From: Blastopirellula marina DSM 3645
GTDB taxonomy: Bacteria; Planctomycetota; Planctomycetia; Pirellulales; Pirellulaceae
Assembly (NCBI RefSeq): GCF_000153105.1
Contig: NZ_CH672377.1
Coordinates: 728,411-792,410 of the forward strand
DNA: 64,000 nucleotides
Reading direction: 5' to 3'
Shown: piece after piece, positions 1 through 7,817 of the stretch
Position numbering within the stretch: position 1 is the first letter of the stretch
Layout: each line of letters opens with the position of its first letter
Translations under genes and position numbers: made by a program
The notes under the pieces: generated by a model
What the model was told of the DNA's origin: nothing
Database searches by the model: none
Seen by the model: the letters and a program-made list of their open reading frames with translations, nothing else

Positions 1-58
1 GCAATACGCCGCCGGAGCCGAAGCCGCCGCTTCGGCGGCCGAGTCGGCGCCACAGTAA
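1..58 (+). CDS. C-terminal end of an upstream protein (partial)
   Basis: The frame starting at base 2 is open and ends in TAA at 56-58. The last residues are Ala/Glu/Ser-rich (tail AAESAPQ). The next gene is a sugar ABC ATPase 42 bases downstream, so this is probably the tail of the cognate substrate-binding protein or another gene of the same import operon. Too little is visible to name a product. Confidence 0.4.
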   Translation, partial: QYAAGAEAAASAAESAPQ

Positions 59-100
59 GCACGCCCCGCAACCCCCTGCCCACGTACGAAAGGCGTTCGC

Positions 101-1600
101 GTGCCGCTGCTTGAAGTCTGCCATGTCTCGAAACGTTTTCCCGGCGTCCAGGCGCTCCAAGATGTCAGCCTGTCGATCGCCCCTGGCCAATCGATCGCGG
201 TGATCGGCGAGAACGGCGCCGGCAAAAGCACGTTGATGAAGATCTTGGCCGGGATTCAAACCCCCGACGAAGGCGAAATCCGCATCGATGGTCGCGCGGT
301 GGAGATTCGCACCGTCCGCGACGCCGAGAAACAAGGAATCGCGCTGATTCACCAAGAGTTGAATCTGTGCGACAACCTAGATGTCGCGGCGAATATTTTT
401 CTGGGCAAAGAACCGCGGAGCTGCGGCTTTTTGCGCCGTCGCGAAATGGATCGCCGCGCTGCGGAAGTCTTGCAACAAGTAGGGCTCGATATCCAGCCGA
501 CAACCTCTTTGGCGTCGCTCTCGATCGGGCGACGACAATTGGTCGAGATCGCCAAGGCGCTAGCGTCCGACGCTCAGGTGCTGATCATGGACGAACCGAC
601 TTCTAGTCTCTCGACCGGCGAAGTCGAAAATCTCTTTCGCGTGATCCACACGCTGCGGCAGCGCGGCGTCAGTATCGTCTATATCTCGCACCGCTTAAGC
701 GAAATTCATCATGTCGCCGACCGCGTCGTAGCGCTGCGTGATGGGAGAAACTCAGGCGAGCTGGAACGGGACGAGATCACGCATGAACAAATGGTTCGCC
801 TAATGGTGGGCCGCGATCTGGATCAATTTTTCCCGCATGTGCCGCACTCCGCTGGCGAAGTCGTGCTATCGGCCCAGGGAGTTCGCGTCCGTGGGAAGGC
901 CGCTTTTCCGCTTGATCTAGAGCTAAAAGCCGGCGAGATCGTCGGTCTGGCGGGTCTGGTTGGCGCCGGCCGAACGGAACTGCTGGAAACGCTGTTTGGC
1001 GTTCGCCGCAGCGCCGGAGGATCGGTCGAAGTCGCCGGCAAGCGGATTCGCTTGCGAAGTCCCCGCGACGCGATCGCCGCTGGACTGTTCCTCATTCCCG
1101 AAGACCGAAAACAAGACGGCTTGGTGATTGAGATGACGGTCGGCGAGAACATCACGTTGCCAGGTTTGATGCGGGCCTCCACCGCCGGCATCTTGCCTAC
1201 TCGCTGGGAGAAATCGACCGCCGACGCAATGATCCAAAAGTTGCGGATCAAGACGCCGGGCCCGGGGCAAATTATTCAGTTCCTCTCAGGGGGCAACCAA
1301 CAAAAAGCGGTGATCGCCAAATGGTTAGCAATGGGCCCCCAGGTGCTGCTGCTCGACGAACCGACGCGCGGCATTGATATTGGCGCGAAGCACGAGATTT
1401 ATGAGATGATGGAGACGCTCGCGCATCAAGGAGTCGCGATTCTCTTCGCTTCCAGTGAAATGGAAGAAGTGATCGGCATGTCCGACCGGACGTTGGTCAT
1501 GCACGAAGGACGGATCGCCGGCCAACTCGAGCGCGGGCAACTGAGCGAACAGGCGATCATGCGACTAGCGACCGGCGCAGCGAGCGCAGCGACAACATAG
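101..1600 (+). CDS. Sugar ABC transporter ATP-binding protein (RbsA/MglA type)
   Basis: Energises import of a monosaccharide at the inner membrane. At 499 residues it has the usual length for a carbohydrate-uptake ATPase with two fused nucleotide-binding domains. Domain 1 has Walker A GENGAGKST at 36-44 and Walker B LIMDEPTSS near 160. Domain 2 has a degenerate Walker A (GLVGAGRTE), the signature LSGGNQQK and Walker B LLLDEPTRGIDIG. The altered second Walker A is normal for RbsA-like proteins. The start is GTG, with a purine-rich stretch (gaaagg) about 10 bases upstream. The permease gene follows after 30 bases, so the two are co-transcribed. The transported sugar cannot be told from the sequence. 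Confidence 0.95.
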   Translation: MPLLEVCHVSKRFPGVQALQDVSLSIAPGQSIAVIGENGAGKSTLMKILAGIQTPDEGEIRIDGRAVEIRTVRDAEKQGIALIHQELNLCDNLDVAANIFLGKEPRSCGFLRRREMDRRAAEVLQQVGLDIQPTTSLASLSIGRRQLVEIAKALASDAQVLIMDEPTSSLSTGEVENLFRVIHTLRQRGVSIVYISHRLSEIHHVADRVVALRDGRNSGELERDEITHEQMVRLMVGRDLDQFFPHVPHSAGEVVLSAQGVRVRGKAAFPLDLELKAGEIVGLAGLVGAGRTELLETLFGVRRSAGGSVEVAGKRIRLRSPRDAIAAGLFLIPEDRKQDGLVIEMTVGENITLPGLMRASTAGILPTRWEKSTADAMIQKLRIKTPGPGQIIQFLSGGNQQKAVIAKWLAMGPQVLLLDEPTRGIDIGAKHEIYEMMETLAHQGVAILFASSEMEEVIGMSDRTLVMHEGRIAGQLERGQLSEQAIMRLATGAASAATT

Positions 1601-1630
1601 CGAACCATCAGGCGACACAAGGGCTGCTGA

Positions 1631-2752
1631 ATGAATAAAAGTTGGGGAATGCTATTCTTGCTGGTGCTGATCTGCGTCGTCACGGCGATCTTTCGCCCAC
1701 GATTTGTGGAACCAGGGAATCTGGCGAACATCATCCGCTGGACGTCGCTTTACGGCGTCATGGGAATCGGCGTCGCGTTTGTCATCATTACAGGGGGAAT
1801 CGATCTTTCGATCGGATCGATGCTAGCGCTAGTTGGCAGCTTGTTCGGCGTGCTGATGGCGCAGTACAACCTTCCGCCTGCGGCGGCCATCATGATGGTA
1901 TTGGTAATGTCGACGCTGCTTGGTCTGGTTTACGGTTTGCTCATCACGAAGTTAAAACTGCAACCATTTGTCGTCACGCTTTGCGGTCTGCTGATCTTGC
2001 GCGGTCTAGCCCGCGCAACGGCCGGCGGCAGTTCGGTTGGCGGCTTTCAGCGTCTCAGCTATCTGATCAACTACGAATGGGGAAGTATTCCCGTTCCTTT
2101 TCTACCTTGGATTAACGAAGGCTATTGGAGCTTCCATAAATGGCTCCCCAGTCGCGGCGATCAACCGGGACACTTCGCACTGAATGACGCCGGAGAACGA
2201 ATCTCGCTTGATTGGTACGACTGGGTCCCGCTTCACCCGCCAATCCTTTATTTGGCGGCGATCGCGATCATCGCGGCGATCTTTTTGAACTGGACCGTGT
2301 TCGGACGCCATCTGAAAGCGCTCGGCAAAAACGAACAGGCCGCACGTTATAGCGGCGTGCGAACCGACACGATGGTGATCATCAGCTATATGATCTGCAC
2401 CGCGATGGCCGGCGTCGCCGGAGTCTTGTTCTCGATCGACATCGGCAGCGTCATGCCGAGCACCTTTGGCAATTTTTACGAACTGTATGCGATCGCTGCG
2501 GCGGTGCTAGGAGGCTGCAGCTTACGCGGCGGCGAAGGTTCGATCATCGGCGTCGTCATCGGCACCGCAATTTTGCGGGTACTACAAAACTCGATCGAGA
2601 TGTGGTCGATCCAAGAGCTGGAGTTCGCCGTGGTCGGCGGCGTTATCTTGATCGGCGTCATCGCCGACGAAATCGCGCGGAGAATCATCGCCCAACGTCG
2701 CGCCAGCCAAGAAGCGGCGCTGCTAGAAAAACAGAACGCGTCCCCATCGTAG
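1631..2752 (+). CDS. Sugar ABC transporter permease (RbsC/BPD_transp_2 family)
   Basis: Membrane-spanning partner of the upstream ATPase. It is a 373-residue, strongly hydrophobic protein with the family stretch VIITGGIDLSIGSMLAL near residues 54-70 and the C-terminal GGCSLRGGEGSIIG segment typical of ribose/galactose permeases. About eight to ten membrane helices can be counted. A polar insert of about 70 residues (roughly 145-215, containing HKWLPSRGDQPGHF) lies mid-protein and is longer than in E. coli RbsC. It is probably an extra periplasmic loop. The spacing behind the ATPase gene supports a single operon, and no later importer gene is seen. Confidence 0.93.
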   Translation: MNKSWGMLFLLVLICVVTAIFRPRFVEPGNLANIIRWTSLYGVMGIGVAFVIITGGIDLSIGSMLALVGSLFGVLMAQYNLPPAAAIMMVLVMSTLLGLVYGLLITKLKLQPFVVTLCGLLILRGLARATAGGSSVGGFQRLSYLINYEWGSIPVPFLPWINEGYWSFHKWLPSRGDQPGHFALNDAGERISLDWYDWVPLHPPILYLAAIAIIAAIFLNWTVFGRHLKALGKNEQAARYSGVRTDTMVIISYMICTAMAGVAGVLFSIDIGSVMPSTFGNFYELYAIAAAVLGGCSLRGGEGSIIGVVIGTAILRVLQNSIEMWSIQELEFAVVGGVILIGVIADEIARRIIAQRRASQEAALLEKQNASPS

Positions 2753-2845
2753 GATAGGAACGCGCTTCACGGTTGATTCCTGTCGTGAATGTGGGCAGCA
2801 AATTTGCAAGCAGCGCGCCGCCAAACGTTCATTTCACGCACAATC

Positions 2846-2869
2846 ATTGCCACGCAAGGCCGTGGCAAT
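2846..2869. terminator. Perfect 9-bp stem-loop between convergent genes
   Basis: ATTGCCACG and CGTGGCAAT flank a 6-base loop in the 231-base gap between the permease (+) and the prolyl oligopeptidase (-). There is no U-tract, so it may be a weak bidirectional terminator or a 3'-end stabiliser. The rest of this gap shows nothing recognisable. Confidence 0.35.
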
Positions 2870-2983
2870 GGCGCCCGCAAATCGGAAAAACGGCGTGAAA
2901 GCGGACTCTTAACCTGGCGCAAATCTCGGGCCGAACGGTATTGGACCTGCCCCCGTTTTCTGTTTCGCTGCTTCTGCTGCCGC

Positions 2984-5128
2984 TTATTCTTTCGCCGGCG
3001 GAAAGAGCTGCTGCTTTAAGAACGTGAACGCCATCGCGGTCATGAAGGCCGATTGGCGATTGTTGGCGGCGCCGCCGTGTCCGCCTTCGATGTTCTCATA
3101 GTAGAGAACATCTTTGCCCCATGCTTCCATTTTGGCGAACATCTTCCGCGCGTGACCAGGATGGACGCGATCGTCGCGTGTGGACGTGGTGAAGAAGACC
3201 GTTGGATAGTCGACACTTTCTTTTACATTGTGATAGGGCGAATAGGTTCGGATGAACTCCCATTCTTCCGGCACGTCAGGGTTTCCATATTCGGCCATCC
3301 AAGAGGCCCCCGCCAACAGATGGCTGTACCGTTTCATGTCGAGCAGCGGAACCTGACAGACGGCCGCTTTAAACAGCTGTGGATAAAGAGCGACCATGTT
3401 GCCGACCAACAGTCCGCCGTTGGAGCCCCCCTGAATCCCCAGATGCTGGGTCGAAGTCACTCGGCGATCGATCAGGTCTTGTCCGACCGCGGCGAAATCT
3501 TCGTACGCTTTTAGCCGGTTTTGCTTGAGCGCCGCTTGGTGCCAACGAGGCCCATATTCGCCGCCGCCGCGGATGTTGGCGACGACATAGACGCCTCCTT
3601 GCGTCGACCAGGCGCGGCCGACGGTGGCGCGATAGCCGGGTTGCAGCGAGACTTCAAATCCGCCGTAGCCATACAACAGCGTCGGGTTGGCGCCGTCGTA
3701 CTTCATCTCGTCGCGATAGAGCATGAAGTACGGAATCTTCGTGCCATCTTTGCTCGTGGCAAAGTGCTGCGTCACTTTTAAACCGGTCGTGTCAAAAAAC
3801 TCCGGCATCGACTTTAACTCTTCCGGCTCTTTGCCGACTTCGCCCATATAAAGCGTGGTCGGCGTCAAATAGTCAGTCGAAGTCATGAAGTATTCGTTCG
3901 ACTCATCGGCATCGACCGGCGAAACGCTGACCGTCCCTAACGTCGGAGCGCCGACCAGCGGCGTCTTTGTCCAACTCCCGTCGGCTTCCGCTTGCATGAC
4001 AAACAGTTTGCTCGCGACGTCCTCTAGCACGTTCAGCAACAAAAAGTCTTTCGTAAAGTTGTAACCTGCCAATGCGCTGCGTTCATTCGGCTCAAACAGC
4101 ACCGTAAACTCACGCTTGCCGGCCATGAAGTCGTCAAAGTTGGCGACGATCAATGAACCAGCGGCGTAAGTTTTTTCGCCGACCGTCCACGCATCGCGCA
4201 GTTCCAACGTCAGATAGTCGCGATGAACTCCTTTGCCGGCCGAGTTCGGCGCTTCGATCAGAGCGAGCGAGCCATCCTCTTTCAACAGGTAAACCTCGTT
4301 GTTGTAAAACGCGATCGCGCGACGGACGAAGTTTCGCTCGTAGCCCGGCGTATTGTCATGCGACGCACTGATCGACAAATCGGTTATCGCTCCCTCGTAG
4401 ACGACCTGGGCCTCTTCCAGCTTCGTGCCGCGCGTCCAGAGTTTGGCGATTCTTGGATAGCCGGAACTGGTCAGCGAACCCGGCCCGAAGTCGGTCGAGA
4501 TAAAGACATGATCGATGTCGATCCAGCTCATCCCTCCCTTCGCTTCCGAGCGATTGAAACCATCGGTCACAAACTGCCGCGTCGTCAGATCATATTCACG
4601 CGTGACATCGGCGTCGGCGCCGCCGCGCGACATGCTGAGCAAACAGCGCGTGTAATCAGGACGCAGCAGTTGAGCGCCGCTCCAAACCCAGTTCTCGTTC
4701 TCGGCTTTGGCGAGTTCGTCCAGGTCGAGCAGGATCTCCCATTGCGGCTCCGCTTTCTTGTATTCGTCGAGGGTCGTGCGTCGCCAGATTCCTCGTTCGT
4801 TCTTTTCGTCGCGCCAAAAGTTGTAGTAGTACTCGCCCCGTTTGCGGACAAACGCAATTCGCTCGTTGGAATCAAAAATGGCCAGCAGATCGTCACGCAG
4901 CTTCTCGAAGCTGGGATCGCGCTCCAGTTGCGCCTGCGACAGTGCGTTTCGCGCTCGCACCCAATCGAGCGATTTTTCGCCTTCGACATCTTCTAGCCAC
5001 GCGTAGGGATCCGTTTCGCTGCTCACGCTTTCCGCCTTCTTATTTTCTTCGCCGCTCACCACAGCCAGGGGAGCCGTTACCAAAATCAACCAAGTACACG
5101 CGGCGCTAGCCGCAATTCGCAACATCAT
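2984..5128 (-). CDS. Secreted prolyl oligopeptidase family serine peptidase (S9A)
   Basis: A 714-residue exported peptidase that should cleave short peptides, usually after proline. A signal peptide (IAASAACTWLILVTAPLAVVSG) covers about residues 4-26. The N-terminal half is the seven-blade propeller of the family. The C-terminal alpha/beta-hydrolase domain carries the nucleophile motif GGSNGG with Ser near 569, the acid in the RDDRVHPGH segment near 652, and His in GGHGG near 684. The catalytic triad is therefore complete. Two ATG codons open the gene, preceded by AGGGA. It stands alone: convergent with the ABC importer and separated by 670 bases from the gene behind it. Confidence 0.95.
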   Translation of the reverse strand: MMLRIAASAACTWLILVTAPLAVVSGEENKKAESVSSETDPYAWLEDVEGEKSLDWVRARNALSQAQLERDPSFEKLRDDLLAIFDSNERIAFVRKRGEYYYNFWRDEKNERGIWRRTTLDEYKKAEPQWEILLDLDELAKAENENWVWSGAQLLRPDYTRCLLSMSRGGADADVTREYDLTTRQFVTDGFNRSEAKGGMSWIDIDHVFISTDFGPGSLTSSGYPRIAKLWTRGTKLEEAQVVYEGAITDLSISASHDNTPGYERNFVRRAIAFYNNEVYLLKEDGSLALIEAPNSAGKGVHRDYLTLELRDAWTVGEKTYAAGSLIVANFDDFMAGKREFTVLFEPNERSALAGYNFTKDFLLLNVLEDVASKLFVMQAEADGSWTKTPLVGAPTLGTVSVSPVDADESNEYFMTSTDYLTPTTLYMGEVGKEPEELKSMPEFFDTTGLKVTQHFATSKDGTKIPYFMLYRDEMKYDGANPTLLYGYGGFEVSLQPGYRATVGRAWSTQGGVYVVANIRGGGEYGPRWHQAALKQNRLKAYEDFAAVGQDLIDRRVTSTQHLGIQGGSNGGLLVGNMVALYPQLFKAAVCQVPLLDMKRYSHLLAGASWMAEYGNPDVPEEWEFIRTYSPYHNVKESVDYPTVFFTTSTRDDRVHPGHARKMFAKMEAWGKDVLYYENIEGGHGGAANNRQSAFMTAMAFTFLKQQLFPPAKE

Positions 5129-5628
5129 ATCGAGAAATCCCTGTTTCGACTGCGAAGGTCGCTAATGGAGTGACCCTAAAGATCGTCCAGAACGGACGAC
5201 AACCCACAATCTTAGCCCACACGGCAAGGTCGGGTCCTCTGCAAATCGGCGGAAACCACGCTGAGAACTTTGATTTTTCGGAGATCGCGATCCCGCGCTG
5301 CAGAAAATCACGCGAGCAGAGAAGAAAACGTCCTACCACAAATGAGCTAACAGCATCAAGTTAGCCGATTCCGCGGCAAGCGAGACGCTTGGAGCATCCG
5401 CCAAAAATTGTCGCTTGACGAAGCGCACGAGACTGGCGTCGAATACGCAACAACGGAGCAACCTCTGCGCGCGCTGGTCAGCCCAAAAGCCGACAAACCG
5501 CCGCTCCTCTACGCGCCTCCTGCAGCCCCAAGAGCAAAGCGTCTTTACGGTGGGCAGTCCGGCCCGACGGACAAAACCGTTAGACAGGCCGCCAATCCAC
5601 ACGAACGAAAATCGAGAAAGATGATGGC
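5129..5628. other. Non-coding stretch upstream of the prolyl oligopeptidase gene
   Basis: About 500 bases that must hold the peptidase promoter (minus strand). I could not pick a convincing -35/-10 pair. Short open frames occur on both strands but lack a ribosome-binding site and have no recognisable domain. A degenerate AGTCCGGCCC block near 5556-5565 resembles the repeat elements that follow immediately downstream. Confidence 0.4.
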
Positions 5629-5652
5629 AAAAAAAATTCAGCAGTCCGGTCC
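5629..5652 (-). repeat. GGACCGGAC/T-tract element, copy A1
   Basis: Read on the minus strand: GGACCGGACTGCTGAA followed by eight T (A-tract at 5629-5636, AGTCCGGTCC at 5643-5652). It matches the core of five other elements in this window. It is not a stem-loop, so it is not a standard terminator. Confidence 0.6.
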
Positions 5653-5712
5653 GCCCTATCGGAACAATGTCAAAGGTCGAAACCAGCATGTCGAATAACG
5701 CAACCGCCGAGC

Positions 5713-5754
5713 AAAAAAAAAGCGAACAGTCCGGTCCAGTCCGGTCCAGTCCAG
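5713..5754 (-). repeat. GGACCGGAC/T-tract element, copy A2 (duplicated core)
   Basis: On the minus strand the core GGACCGGACT is present twice in tandem (5728-5737 and 5738-5747), preceded by a third partial core (GGACTGGACC type) and followed by GTTCGC and nine T (5713-5721). It lies 44 bases beyond the stop codon of the DUF58 gene, in the same transcriptional direction as the MoxR operon end, but read-through would reach it only after that gene has ended. Confidence 0.6.
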
Positions 5755-5797
5755 TGAATCACTTCAGCAGATAATTTGGCCCGGACGGAAGGGAGGG

Positions 5798-6706
5798 TTA
5801 GCGGCGCGGCATGCGCATTCGCTTGTTCAGATAGTCAGCGAACATTCCGGCCATATCCTCGCGGGTATCGACCAACACATGATCGCAGCCGTTGCGTAGC
5901 GCGATTTCCTCGAGCTGCGCATTGAAGGCGCCGACCGCTTCGAGATAGGCGGCTCGCAGATCCTCTGGCTGGGCCAGGTATTGCTCGGCGACTTCTAGAC
6001 CGACAAACCGGACCATGCCGTCCATGTCGAAATAAAGTTCGTCATGGTGCATCACTTGAAAAAGGACCACTTCGTGCTTGCTGAACCGCAGACGCTGGAT
6101 CGCCGCTTCCACCGATTCCAAATCACCAAAGAAATCGCTGAAGATCATCACGATCTCGCGGCGCTGCATCCGTTCGGCCAGTTCGCTTAGACACTGGGCC
6201 AAGTTGGTTTTTTCGATCGCATCGACTTCATCCAAGTGCTGCGTCATGCGCACCACTTGATGCATCGAGTTGCTCGCGCGAATGTGCCCGCGGATGTGGG
6301 TATCGAACGTCGCCAGCGAGACTTTGTCGCTTTGACGTACGATGCTATGTCCTAAGACGGTCGCCATGCGCGACGCATACAGCAGCTTTTGTTCGTCCCC
6401 TTCGCCGTAGCGCATCGACGAACTGATATCGAGCAGCAGATGGCACGTAAAGTTCGTCTCCATCTCGTACTGTTTGATGAAGTACTTGTCGCGCGTGAAA
6501 TAGATGCGCCAGTCGATATGCTTAGGATCATCGCCGGGGACATACTCGCGATGCCCGGCGAATTCGACGGCGAAACCGGATGCAGGCGAACGGTGCGCGC
6601 CGGCAAGGTTTCCCATCACCAGCCCGCGCGGTTCAATGCCGCGGCCGGCGACGCGGCTCAGAACTTCCGGATCAAGGTAACGTGCTAAAACGCTGCTGGA
6701 CATCAC
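5798..6706 (-). CDS. DUF58 domain protein (MoxR-associated)
   Basis: A 302-residue cytoplasmic protein of the DUF58 family, often partnered with MoxR ATPases and thought to assist assembly or metal loading of client proteins. It contains the family block REYVPGDDPKHIDWR at 53-67 and a vWA-like metal site DISSS at 93-97. No membrane segment is present. It lies 15 bases after the MoxR gene and ends the seven-gene minus-strand operon. Two consecutive ATG codons open it, and the first is used here. Confidence 0.93.
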   Translation of the reverse strand: MMSSSVLARYLDPEVLSRVAGRGIEPRGLVMGNLAGAHRSPASGFAVEFAGHREYVPGDDPKHIDWRIYFTRDKYFIKQYEMETNFTCHLLLDISSSMRYGEGDEQKLLYASRMATVLGHSIVRQSDKVSLATFDTHIRGHIRASNSMHQVVRMTQHLDEVDAIEKTNLAQCLSELAERMQRREIVMIFSDFFGDLESVEAAIQRLRFSKHEVVLFQVMHHDELYFDMDGMVRFVGLEVAEQYLAQPEDLRAAYLEAVGAFNAQLEEIALRNGCDHVLVDTREDMAGMFADYLNKRMRMPRR

Positions 6707-6721
6707 TAGGCTTTCGGCAAA

Positions 6722-7753
6722 TTACGCGGCGGGACGTTCGTACTTTTTGTCGGCGGGGATCGCATCTAACAGCATGCCGATCAAATCTTCGCTCGACAGA
6801 TTGTTCGCTTGGGCTGCATAATTGCCGGCGATGCGATGTCGCAGCGCCGGCTTGGCGACCGCTTGCACATCGGCGACGCTCGCATGGTAACGTCCGTACA
6901 AAATGGCGCGAGCTTTCGCGCAAGTGACCAGGGTGAGCAGACCACGCGGACCGGCGCCCCAAGCGACCCATTTGTTGACAAAGTCAGGCGCTTCCGGCTG
7001 GCCAGTGCGCGTCGCGCGAATCAGCGCCCATGCGTAACCGAGGACTTGATCGCTGACCGGCACGCGCCGAACCAGGTTTTGGAACTCTTGGATCTCAGCG
7101 CCGCTGACGCACGGTTCGATTTTTCCCATTTGGTTGGTGGTCACGCGACGCGCGATATCCCATTCTTCGGCGCCGCTTGGATAGTCGACTTTGATATGCA
7201 ACAGGAAGCGGTCCAACTGGGCTTCAGGCAGCGGATAGGTCCCTTCCTGTTCCAGCGGGTTTTGCGTCGCCAACACGAAGAACGGATCAGGCAGCTTATG
7301 AACCGAACCGCCCGCGCTGACTTGCCGCTCTTGCATTGCTTCGAGCATCGCCGCTTGCGTCTTGGGAGGCGTCCGATTGATTTCGTCCGCCAACAGCAAA
7401 TTGGCGAACAGCGGTCCCGGCAAAAATTTGTAGCCGCGCTGACGCGTTTCGGGATCTTCCTGAATCACTTCGGTGCCTGTCACGTCGCTGGGCATCAAGT
7501 CCGGCGTAAATTGAATCCGCTTGAACGTCAGATGCAGCGCGTCCGAGAGCGAGCTGATCAACAACGTCTTGGCCAGACCCGGCACGCCTTCCAACAGCGC
7601 GTGGCCGCGAGCGAACATCGCTACAAGGACTTGTTCGACGACGTCGTTTTGCCCGACGATCACCTTGGCCAGTTCATCACGAATCCGTCCATACGCTTGT
7701 TCGCACCGCTGCACCGCGGCGACGTCGTCTTGCGAAATCGGTTCGCTGCTCAT
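6722..7753 (-). CDS. MoxR family AAA+ ATPase
   Basis: A 343-residue MoxR chaperone-like ATPase. Walker A is GVPGLAKT at 56-63, Walker B LLLADEIN ends with D-E at 123-124, and the sensor stretch VLATQNPLEQEGTYPLPEAQ follows. The open frame extends far upstream through the neighbouring gene's sequence, but the ATG at 7753 is preceded by GAGGAG at a good distance and gives the normal family N-terminus, so it is chosen. MoxR proteins act with DUF58 and vWA proteins. All three kinds are encoded in this operon, with the DUF58 gene immediately downstream. Confidence 0.95.
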   Translation of the reverse strand: MSSEPISQDDVAAVQRCEQAYGRIRDELAKVIVGQNDVVEQVLVAMFARGHALLEGVPGLAKTLLISSLSDALHLTFKRIQFTPDLMPSDVTGTEVIQEDPETRQRGYKFLPGPLFANLLLADEINRTPPKTQAAMLEAMQERQVSAGGSVHKLPDPFFVLATQNPLEQEGTYPLPEAQLDRFLLHIKVDYPSGAEEWDIARRVTTNQMGKIEPCVSGAEIQEFQNLVRRVPVSDQVLGYAWALIRATRTGQPEAPDFVNKWVAWGAGPRGLLTLVTCAKARAILYGRYHASVADVQAVAKPALRHRIAGNYAAQANNLSSEDLIGMLLDAIPADKKYERPAA

Positions 7754-7817
7754 CGAAAGCTCCTCAAATTTTGGGCGTGGAAATCGCCGTTGGAGATGTA
7801 TTTGCGTTGTGGGTTTG

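Noticed and set aside
5408..5698. 96-codon frame ending in the T-tract element region
   Set aside because: No ribosome-binding site. The KK...SGP pattern in its product comes from the repeat DNA itself and reappears in shadow frames at 53291-53802.
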